Source: Chromatiales bacterium (GTDB taxonomy: Bacteria > Pseudomonadota > Gammaproteobacteria > SZUA-152). From it: 5,066 nt of DNA. The notes below the pieces were generated by a model that was given only the letters and a program-made list of their open reading frames with translations, did not search any database and had not been told where the DNA came from. Position 1 is the stretch's first letter. Each line of letters opens with the position of its first letter. This document shows positions 1 through 4,783 of this stretch, one piece after another. The DNA lies in the NCBI GenBank assembly GCA_026999335.1, contig JALTPW010000470.1, forward strand, positions 1 through 5,066. The letters are read 5' to 3'. A program made the translations under genes and the position numbers.

Positions 1-1
1 G

Positions 2-1573
2 TTAAGTATTATACTACTGCTGGCTGCCACCCTGTATTGGGGTACTCACCGGGCAGGATACTATTCTCAGCGCAGCCAGCTGGCCTATGATACCTCCCAG
101 GCCTATGTTCAACTCTCCCACGATGCCTATCGCCACTTCAAAGAGCTGGTGGATATCGTTGTGCTTGATGGCGATGCCAGCGTGGAACAGGCGGAACTCT
201 CTTACCAAAAACTCCAGCAATCACTCAACCAGCTACGGATTGCCACCAATGCCGAAATACATCAAGTGGATGAGCAGGAGCTGGCAAATGAAAAAGAGGA
301 GCTTGAGCAGATCAAAGAGATCGAAAAAATCCTTAGTGAGGGGATCTGGGCATTTGAACGCATCATGTTTTTACAACGCCGTGGCGCGGAAGAACCAGCA
401 CAAAAGATACTGGAAACGGTATTGGAGCAAACCATTGACCAGCAGTTTAAACCCATTATCGATAAAGGGATTGCGGAGGAGCGCGAAGAACTGGAAAACG
501 CCCAGCGTCAGGCCCAACACTTACTGAGTGATCTTAAATGGATGGCGGCAGTAACCGCCATCATCGCTTTCTGTCTGGCACTGGCTATGGCCATCTGGTT
601 GTTACGCAATCTCAGCACTCCACTGGATCGGCTGGTAAAGGGGGTGCGTCAGGTGGCCAAGGATGATCTGACACACCGTATTGAACTGCCCGGACGCAAC
701 GAATTCACCTACTTGGCAAAAAACTTCAATGACATGACCCAGCAATTGGCTCAGCAACGACAGCATCTGCTGTTCGCTCAGACGGAATTGGAAAACATGG
801 TCGATACCCGCACCCGTGAACTTCAAAACGCCAACGAAAAACTACAACACATCGACGAGGGCCGACTGCGTTTCTTAGCTGACATCAGCCATGAGTTACG
901 CACCCCGCTGACCGCAATTCGAGGCGAAGCCGAGGTGACAGCACGGGGCAAGGATAAAGCGCCGGGAGAGTATCGGGAAGCCCTCACGCGGATTGTAGCG
1001 CTTAGCAACCAACTGGGAAAATTGGTGGAGGATTTGCTGTTCATGGCTCGTTCCGAATCCGCCAATCTCCGTTTCGATCTCTCCCATCTGGTGCTGAATA
1101 ACTTGATCAATGATGTCTGTGAAGGTACCCAGGCACTGGCTCGCCAACAAAAACTGCAATTGAGCCTGCAATTGCCAGAGCAGGACATCAACATATCGGG
1201 TGACCGACGGCGATTGCAACAGGTGTTACTCATCCTGATTGACAATGCCTGCCGCTATTCCGATCCTGGAGGTAAAATCACCATCATCCTGCAAGCCGAT
1301 GAAAATCACGCTACGGTGACTGTCTGCGATCAAGGCATGGGAATCCCTGCCGCAGAGCTGAGTGAGGTGTTTAAACGTTTTTATCGGGGAAAACAGGCCC
1401 GCGATGGCGTTCCTTCTGGTAGCGGGCTGGGGCTGCCGCTGGCCAAATCAATTATCGAGGCACATCAGGGTACAATTGGCGTAGCCAGCACGCCTGGCCG
1501 GCAAACCCATGTAACCATTACCCTGCCGGTATTATCATCTGAACCCCTGGCTGCGGATACAGCCGAGATGTGA
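2..1573 (+). CDS. HAMP-containing sensor histidine kinase, 5' end outside window
   Basis: Membrane sensor kinase of a two-component system: it autophosphorylates on His and passes the phosphate to a response regulator, most likely the one just downstream. The frame is open from base 2, so 523 residues are visible and the true start lies upstream; the GTG at 149 is internal. In visible-residue numbering: end of a first membrane helix (about 1-15), a charged, Glu/Gln-rich, probably helical periplasmic sensor region (about 20-178), second membrane helix (180-201), HAMP (about 200-255), a coiled-coil linker, H box DISHELRTP with phospho-acceptor His297 (codon 890-892), N box with Asn416 in LIDNACRYS, G1 box DQGMGIP (443-449), F box FKRFYRG (457-463), G2 box GSGLGLP (473-479). 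All catalytic boxes are intact. The kinase precedes the regulator, the reverse of many OmpR-type pairs. The sensor region matches no named ligand domain that I recognise, so the signal is unknown. Confidence 0.95.
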   Translation, partial: LSIILLLAATLYWGTHRAGYYSQRSQLAYDTSQAYVQLSHDAYRHFKELVDIVVLDGDASVEQAELSYQKLQQSLNQLRIATNAEIHQVDEQELANEKEELEQIKEIEKILSEGIWAFERIMFLQRRGAEEPAQKILETVLEQTIDQQFKPIIDKGIAEEREELENAQRQAQHLLSDLKWMAAVTAIIAFCLALAMAIWLLRNLSTPLDRLVKGVRQVAKDDLTHRIELPGRNEFTYLAKNFNDMTQQLAQQRQHLLFAQTELENMVDTRTRELQNANEKLQHIDEGRLRFLADISHELRTPLTAIRGEAEVTARGKDKAPGEYREALTRIVALSNQLGKLVEDLLFMARSESANLRFDLSHLVLNNLINDVCEGTQALARQQKLQLSLQLPEQDINISGDRRRLQQVLLILIDNACRYSDPGGKITIILQADENHATVTVCDQGMGIPAAELSEVFKRFYRGKQARDGVPSGSGLGLPLAKSIIEAHQGTIGVASTPGRQTHVTITLPVLSSEPLAADTAEM

Positions 1574-1580
1574 ATCTCTG

Positions 1581-1586
1581 TAAGGA
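1581..1586 (+). promoter_or_regulatory. Ribosome binding site of the response regulator
   Basis: TAAGGA lies 8 bases before the ATG at 1595, inside the 21-base gap after the kinase stop. It supports this ATG as the start and independent translation initiation within a shared transcript. Confidence 0.75.
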
Positions 1587-1594
1587 TCTGAATA

Positions 1595-2302
1595 ATGGCG
1601 ATATTGATTATCGAAGACGATGAGCGAATTTTGCAGTTTGTCAGGCGAGGGTTGGAGGCGGAAGGTTACCTGATTGAAACTTCCACCACCGGAATGCTGG
1701 GCTTACAGCTCGCCGCTCAGGCCGAATATGATTTGCTAATATTGGATCTGATGCTCCCCGACATCAATGGTCAGGAAATCTGTCGCCAACTGCGCCAGCG
1801 GGACATCAGCACCCCGATTTTGATGCTCACCGCCATGGATGCCCTGGAGGATAAAATCGAGGGCCTGCACATAGGGGCGGATGACTACCTCACCAAGCCC
1901 TTTGCCTTTGACGAGCTGATCGCCCGTATCCAGGCGCTGCTGCGCCGTAGTCATGGTTATAAAGAACAGTCTACAGTGCTGCAGGTATCCGATTTGACGC
2001 TCAATCGAGAGACTCGAGAGATACATCGTGCAGGCCGGCTTATCGAACTGACGCCCAAGGAGCATGCGCTGCTGGAGTATTTTATGAATGCCCCGGGGCG
2101 TGTGTTCAGCCGCAGCAAAATCCTTGACCAAGTGTGGGGCTACAACACCGACCCATTGACCAATGTGGTGGAGGTTCATATCCGTAATCTCAGAAAGAAA
2201 ATGGATGAAGGATTTTCCTCCTCACTCATCAAGACAGTGCGCGGCTTTGGTTATAAGTTGGAGGATATAAAACCCTCGCCACAATCAGATCAACCACTGT
2301 AG
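1595..2302 (+). CDS. OmpR-family response regulator
   Basis: Cytoplasmic transcription factor of 235 residues, the usual length for the OmpR/PhoB family. The N-terminal receiver domain (about 1-117) has the acidic pair Asp8-Asp9, the phospho-acceptor Asp51 in LILDLMLPD, Thr79 in MLTA and the conserved Lys101 in LTKPF. A winged-helix DNA-binding domain (about 128-222) follows, with the family pattern ELTPKEHALLEYF, then VVEVHIRNLRKKMD in the recognition region, and the wing ending TVRGFGYKLE. Every residue needed for phosphorylation is present. The gene starts 21 bases after the kinase stop with a good ribosome site, so the two are almost certainly one operon and a cognate pair. The promoter must lie upstream of the window. 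Target genes cannot be named; similarity to metal-responsive regulators of the CusR/QseB type is only the general family resemblance. Confidence 0.96.
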   Translation: MAILIIEDDERILQFVRRGLEAEGYLIETSTTGMLGLQLAAQAEYDLLILDLMLPDINGQEICRQLRQRDISTPILMLTAMDALEDKIEGLHIGADDYLTKPFAFDELIARIQALLRRSHGYKEQSTVLQVSDLTLNRETREIHRAGRLIELTPKEHALLEYFMNAPGRVFSRSKILDQVWGYNTDPLTNVVEVHIRNLRKKMDEGFSSSLIKTVRGFGYKLEDIKPSPQSDQPL

Positions 2303-2310
2303 TCATATCT

Positions 2311-2346
2311 GCAGGATGCATCGAACCACCCTGCGTCATCTTTTTT
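2311..2346 (+). terminator. Possible weak intrinsic terminator after the response regulator
   Basis: GCAGG (2311-2315) can pair with CCTGC (2330-2334), or alternatively GATGCA (2315-2320) with TGCGTC (2332-2337, one G-U pair); a run of six T follows at 2341-2346. The stem is short and the loop long (11-14 bases), so this is a modest candidate. A second small hairpin, AACCC (2352-2356) with GGGTT (2360-2364), follows directly. Confidence 0.35.
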
Positions 2347-2377
2347 GTGACAACCCCCTGGGTTTTATCTGATCACG

Positions 2378-2396
2378 AAATTGTTGCAACAGAGCC
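2378..2396 (-). repeat. Solo sequence resembling an IS6-family terminal inverted repeat
   Basis: Read on the minus strand the stretch starts GGCTCTGTTGCAACA, and includes the perfect 10-base palindrome TGTTGCAACA (2382-2391). IS6-family elements typically end in GGCtCTGTTGCAAA-like sequence (from memory). No transposase and no second end were seen in the window, so this could be a leftover end, a regulator site, or chance. Confidence 0.25.
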
Positions 2397-2431
2397 TGAT
2401 GAATAGTCTGCCGAGCAAAAGATCAAGATTG

Positions 2432-2446
2432 AATAAAGATTTTATT
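2432..2446. repeat. AT-only inverted repeat in the intergenic spacer
   Basis: AATAAA and TTTATT are perfect complements around a 3-base spacer (GAT). It lies between two convergent genes. The stem has no GC pair, so a stable terminator is unlikely; no role is assigned. Confidence 0.3.
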
Positions 2447-2501
2447 AGCGGCAGATGAATATTACGCCAGTAAAGTGACAAGCCGAGGTATGCTTGGTCG
2501 G

Positions 2502-2525
2502 TCAGTGCTTCAGTGCTTCAGTGCT
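2502..2525. repeat. Three perfect tandem copies of an 8-base unit across a stop codon
   Basis: TCAGTGCT is repeated three times without mismatch (2502-2509, 2510-2517, 2518-2525). The stop codon of the HPP-CBS gene (TGA on the minus strand, 2518-2520) lies in the copy nearest the gene, so the other two copies are just 3' of it. Changes in copy number downstream of the stop would not alter the protein. It looks like replication slippage. Confidence 0.85.
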
Positions 2526-3696
2526 CAAGGTCATGCACTGCCTTGTCCGTCGGGCAGTCACAGGCGGCCATTACGTCTTCACGGGTGAGCATACCCACCA
2601 GCTTCTGTTTCAGGTCGACTACCGGTATGTGATGGATATGGTTGACAGTGAATTGGTGAACCACCTCGGATAGGGGCTGATTCTCGTTGGCGGTGAGTAC
2701 TGGGTGGGTCATGATCTGTCCCGCCACCTCCGGCTTGTCCGATTCCAGGCGCGTGGTACGGTGACACAAGTGGCTCAGACGCTCCGCCAGAGTTTTTTGC
2801 GGCAACGGTTCGGCGTGGCGAATGAAATCACTGACGGTGACAATGCCGATCACATGCTGAGCACGATCAATCACCGGCAGACCACGGATGGCGTATTTTT
2901 CCAGTAGATTCCAGACCTCTTCCAGCTCACTGCCGAATTCCACCGAGATTACCGGCTGGCTCATGACCTCAGCGCAGCGCAGGCTACCCAGTTGGCGGTT
3001 ATGCGCGTGCTGTTGCGCACGGCTGTAGATTTCTTTCAGATCCTTGCGGCTGATATCCAGAAATGTATCCATTTCCGCCATTGCGCGATTCAGGTCTTCG
3101 TCGCTGAAGGTTGGGCTGTTGCTGAGCCATTTTTCCTCGCTGCGTTTCAGCCCCGCCGTCAGCGCCCGACGGTTGGCACCCTGATGTATGCGCTGACTGA
3201 GACGCCAGTAAAGCAAGGCGCACCCCAACATGATGGCAACATTGATGGCTACCGGTGAGAGTAGGTACTGGTAGCCGAGGTTTTGCACCGTGTCACCGCC
3301 CACCACCGCCAGCAGGGCGGTGGCGCTACCGGGCGGATGCATACAGCGCAGCAGGTGCATGGCGAGGATGGCGCCACCTGCAGCCACGGCAGCGGCCGCA
3401 GCGATGTCGGGAATCAGTTGCGCGCTGGTGACGCCGATCAGACCAGCGATCAGGTGTCCGCCGACGAAGGACCACGGACGTGACATGGGGCTGGAGGGAA
3501 CAACGAACAATAGCACCGAGGAGGCGCCCATGGATGCGAGCAGGAAGGGCCCGGTGATGCCCTGAAGCATTTGCTGGCTGGCCATGCCGACAAGAATGAC
3601 AGAGACCAGAGCGGCCGCGGCGGAGAGCAGAATGCTTTTGCCGCTGAGGTCGCTCTGCGATGGAAACCAGCGTTGCAGGGTGGAAATCAAGTTCAT
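2518..3696 (-). CDS. HPP-family membrane protein with C-terminal CBS domain pair
   Basis: Predicted inner-membrane protein of 392 residues. The N-terminal half carries hydrophobic segments at about 22-38, 50-67, 76-93, 97-114 and 148-165. The family motif lies after the fourth: His120-Pro121-Pro122 in RCMHPPGSATALLAVVGG. A charged linker (about 170-238) leads to two CBS modules (about 242-295 and 327-380), the second containing IPVVD and LVGMLTREDV. Some HPP proteins of cyanobacteria and chloroplasts transport nitrite, and CBS pairs often bind adenine nucleotides; applying either property here is inference. The ATG at 3694-3696 is the first Met before the hydrophobic region, but the ribosome site is weak (AAGAA, 10 bases upstream). 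The gene is convergent with the two-component operon and stands alone on its strand, so a functional link to the kinase pair is unproven. Confidence 0.93.
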   Translation of the reverse strand: MNLISTLQRWFPSQSDLSGKSILLSAAAALVSVILVGMASQQMLQGITGPFLLASMGASSVLLFVVPSSPMSRPWSFVGGHLIAGLIGVTSAQLIPDIAAAAAVAAGGAILAMHLLRCMHPPGSATALLAVVGGDTVQNLGYQYLLSPVAINVAIMLGCALLYWRLSQRIHQGANRRALTAGLKRSEEKWLSNSPTFSDEDLNRAMAEMDTFLDISRKDLKEIYSRAQQHAHNRQLGSLRCAEVMSQPVISVEFGSELEEVWNLLEKYAIRGLPVIDRAQHVIGIVTVSDFIRHAEPLPQKTLAERLSHLCHRTTRLESDKPEVAGQIMTHPVLTANENQPLSEVVHQFTVNHIHHIPVVDLKQKLVGMLTREDVMAACDCPTDKAVHDLEH

Positions 3697-3720
3697 GGTC
3701 TGGCTATTCTTACTGGGTTG

Positions 3721-3748
3721 CTTATACTGTATATTGCTAGCTTGCTAA
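3721..3748 (-). promoter_or_regulatory. Candidate promoter of the HPP-CBS gene
   Basis: On the minus strand, TTAGCA (plus 3743-3748) and TATAAG (plus 3721-3726) are separated by 16 bases, giving an estimated start near 3714 and a leader of about 18 bases. The -35 match is weak (4 of 6), the -10 good (5 of 6). The region is unusually AT-rich compared with its surroundings. Confidence 0.35.
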
Positions 3749-3766
3749 CTTTATATCGTTATATCG
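3734..3766. repeat. Paired short tandem repeats upstream of the HPP-CBS gene
   Basis: TTATATCG occurs twice in tandem (3751-3758, 3759-3766). Next to it TTGCTAGC (3734-3741) is followed by the near copy TTGCTAAC (3742-3749). The perfect pair lies just upstream of the candidate -35 box, where a regulator could bind, but no known operator is recognised. Confidence 0.5.
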
Positions 3767-3987
3767 GAACAAATCCGGCATGACGGGAGAGACGGCCAAA
3801 ATTCAGATCTGCACGGTAGGATTTTGTTAACAGGACGGCACTGACCTGCATGTTACCTGGCGCTTAATCGCTGCATCAAATACAACGGTCAATAACCCGA
3901 AAAAAACGGCCGGCACAAAAAAGGGCGGTTGACCCGCCCTTCTTCGGCTTGTCTGCCGGCAAGTTTAGCGATGACTAGTACTGAAGG
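3767..3987. other. Intergenic stretch, no gene seen apart from the terminator
   Basis: No supported open frame is present on either strand. The part 3767-3900 shows no convincing promoter, RNA gene or repeat. The part 3901-3960 holds the terminator hairpin listed separately. Confidence 0.6.
3917..3941 (-). terminator. Intrinsic terminator of the small secreted-protein gene
   Basis: On the minus strand AAGGGCGG and CCGCCCTT (plus 3934-3941 and 3921-3928) form a perfect 8-base stem around a 5-base loop, followed by a run of T (six A on the plus strand, 3917-3922, the last two within the stem). It begins about 47 bases after the stop at 3988. A further pair GCCGGCA (3909-3915) and TGCCGGC (3954-3960) encloses it and could extend the structure. 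Confidence 0.88.
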
Positions 3988-4269
3988 TTAAAAAGACACG
4001 TCGACCGCCTTGTTGCCCTTGTCGTTTTCTTCATAGTCCACTTTCACGCTGCCACTGTGGTTTTTTAAGGCCTTGAGAATATCGGCATCGGCACTGAAGG
4101 TGATAGGGCCGCCGGACTGCGCGTCACGGATGGTAAAGCTGTTGTTGGCCGGGTCGACGGACATCAGTTGACCCATGTGAGCGCCGGGCCCCATGGCGTC
4201 GCAAGCCAGACTACTGGCGGAAAACAGGGCGGCTGCCAGTACAGCGCCGATCAGGGTGGTTTTACACAT
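3988..4269 (-). CDS. Small secreted protein of unknown function, possibly OB-fold-like
   Basis: The predicted product has 93 residues. A classical signal peptide is visible: Lys3, a hydrophobic core (about 5-17), and a likely signal peptidase I site after Ala22 (SLA before Cys23). A lipoprotein is less likely because the residues before Cys23 do not fit a standard lipobox. The mature part (about 71 residues) alternates short predicted strands: GQLMSVDP, NSFTIRDA, GPITFSAD, GSVKVDYE and KAVDVSF. This resembles small beta-barrel or OB-like periplasmic proteins such as CusF or DUF5666 in pattern only. The mature N-terminus gathers Cys23, Met26, His31, Met32 and Met36, residues that could bind a soft metal; this is speculation. 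The start is set by a strong AAGGAG; the frame extends further upstream but lacks a signal peptide there. The gene has its own promoter and terminator, so it is probably monocistronic. Confidence 0.85.
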   Translation of the reverse strand: MCKTTLIGAVLAAALFSASSLACDAMGPGAHMGQLMSVDPANNSFTIRDAQSGGPITFSADADILKALKNHSGSVKVDYEENDKGNKAVDVSF

Positions 4270-4276
4270 GGTGACT

Positions 4277-4282
4277 CTCCTT
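4277..4282 (-). promoter_or_regulatory. Ribosome binding site fixing the start of the secreted protein
   Basis: AAGGAG on the minus strand lies 7 bases before the ATG at 4267-4269. It rules in favour of the 93-residue form over the longer in-frame reading that would begin upstream near 4689. Confidence 0.88.
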
Positions 4283-4295
4283 TTCTTTCGCGTGG

Positions 4296-4327
4296 GCGAT
4301 AATCCGACTTGTTTGGTCGAGTATCGC
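4296..4327 (-). other. Possible leader hairpin of the secreted-protein mRNA
   Basis: GCGATA (4296-4301) and TATCGC (4322-4327) are complementary, with inner CGAC (4305-4308) and GTCG (4316-4319) also complementary. The structure would fall in the predicted 5' leader. It is short and imperfect, and may be chance. Confidence 0.25.
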
Positions 4328-4332
4328 GGTTG

Positions 4333-4361
4333 ATTATTCTCCCTTGCGGCAGACCTGGCAA
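4333..4361 (-). promoter_or_regulatory. Sigma-70-type promoter of the small secreted protein
   Basis: On the minus strand TTGCCA (plus 4356-4361) and AATAAT (plus 4333-4338) are spaced by exactly 17 bases; each matches the consensus at 5 of 6 positions. Transcription would start near 4326, giving a leader of about 57 bases. The -35 box is part of the left arm of the inverted repeat at 4355-4376. Confidence 0.65.
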
Positions 4362-4376
4362 GCATATCGTTGCCAG
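4355..4376. promoter_or_regulatory. Perfect 7-base inverted repeat, candidate operator in the divergent control region
   Basis: CTGGCAA (4355-4361) and TTGCCAG (4370-4376) are perfect complements around an 8-base spacer. The centre is about 40 bases upstream of the predicted start of the minus-strand gene, where activators such as CRP-type proteins often bind, and it overlaps the -35 box. The binding protein is unknown. Confidence 0.5.
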
Positions 4377-4398
4377 AGTTTGCAAAGCGGGCTGTAGA
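4370..4398 (+). promoter_or_regulatory. Weak candidate promoter of the 77-residue protein gene
   Basis: TTGCCA (4370-4375), the right arm of the inverted repeat, is followed after 17 bases by TGTAGA (4393-4398). The -10 match is poor (3 of 6). If real, the two arms of one inverted repeat would supply the -35 boxes of both divergent promoters. Confidence 0.25.
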
Positions 4399-4475
4399 CG
4401 TAAATTGCAACATGATTTGTGGTGGAAGTTTTTTACTACAGGACGATAAACACAATAACGCAACAACGGATGAGC

Positions 4476-4481
4476 AAGGAG
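4476..4481 (+). promoter_or_regulatory. Ribosome binding site fixing the start of the 77-residue protein
   Basis: AAGGAG lies 8 bases before the ATG at 4490. It favours this start over the in-frame ATG at 4370, which lies inside the control region and has no such site. Confidence 0.88.
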
Positions 4482-4489
4482 AAAAAACC

Positions 4490-4723
4490 ATGAAGATCGA
4501 CAGACTGGAACACGCCCTGCCAAACATGTCAGAAAAGGCGCTGGTTCGATTTGTCCGCCGCAGTGTTTGCCAAGCCCTAATGGGGGCCGGCAAAGAGGCC
4601 GATGAAGGCCGCGAAGTACTGGATCTGGTATATGTGGAATGCAGCCGACGCGGCAAGGAAAAACTGTATGACACGGTGTATGCCACCATCTCCCGAAACC
4701 CAGAGCACTGTGATCTGCACTGA
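4490..4723 (+). CDS. Small hypothetical protein, 77 residues, probably helical
   Basis: I do not recognise a family. The product has no signal peptide or membrane segment and should be cytoplasmic. The sequence suggests three or four amphipathic helices: about 13-33 (SEKALVRFVRRSVCQALMG), 35-53 (with REVLDLVYVECSRRG) and 54-69 (KEKLYDTVYATI). It has three cysteines (Cys27, Cys51, Cys74) and a His-rich end (PEHCDLH); there is no CxxC pair, so a metal or redox role is only possible. The strong ribosome site, a clean stop and codon use similar to its neighbours support a real gene. It is divergent from the secreted-protein gene across a 220-base region with a symmetric site, so the two may be co-regulated. 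A strong hairpin begins 8 bases after the stop. Confidence 0.82.
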   Translation: MKIDRLEHALPNMSEKALVRFVRRSVCQALMGAGKEADEGREVLDLVYVECSRRGKEKLYDTVYATISRNPEHCDLH

Positions 4724-4730
4724 GCCTAGC

Positions 4731-4761
4731 CGTTCCATCAAGCGGCTTGCATGATGGAACG
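4731..4761. repeat. Perfect 10-base inverted repeat after the 77-residue gene
   Basis: CGTTCCATCA (4731-4740) and TGATGGAACG (4752-4761) are perfect complements with an 11-base loop in which two more pairs (GC with GC) can form. It starts 8 bases after the stop at 4723 and lies between convergent gene ends. No T run follows on either strand, so it is not a standard intrinsic terminator; it may still aid termination or protect the mRNA 3' end. Confidence 0.75.
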
Positions 4762-4783
4762 TCCGGAACCGGTCATTCTTCCT

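Noticed and set aside
87..527. Alternative plus-strand frame of 146 residues within the kinase gene
   Set aside because: It overlaps the sensor region of a clear kinase and has no recognisable protein pattern.
2704..3783. Plus-strand open frames opposite the HPP-CBS gene
   Set aside because: They lack ribosome sites and family features and are explained by the GC-rich coding strand of a clear gene on the other side.
4356..4375. Sigma-54-type promoter (TGGCA then TTGC)
   Set aside because: The GG and GC elements are about 13 bases apart, not the 10 needed.
4370..4489. Upstream ATG for the 77-residue protein
   Set aside because: It lies in the control region at the inverted repeat, has no Shine-Dalgarno sequence, and the ATG at 4490 has an excellent one.
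3988..4689. Long 233-residue reading of the secreted-protein frame
   Set aside because: The upstream part runs through the control region and over the divergent gene, while a strong ribosome site and signal peptide mark the start at 4269.
4724..4775. Integron attC site
   Set aside because: GCCTAGC before the hairpin recalls an attC end, but no matching GTTRRRY core or second pair of boxes is present.
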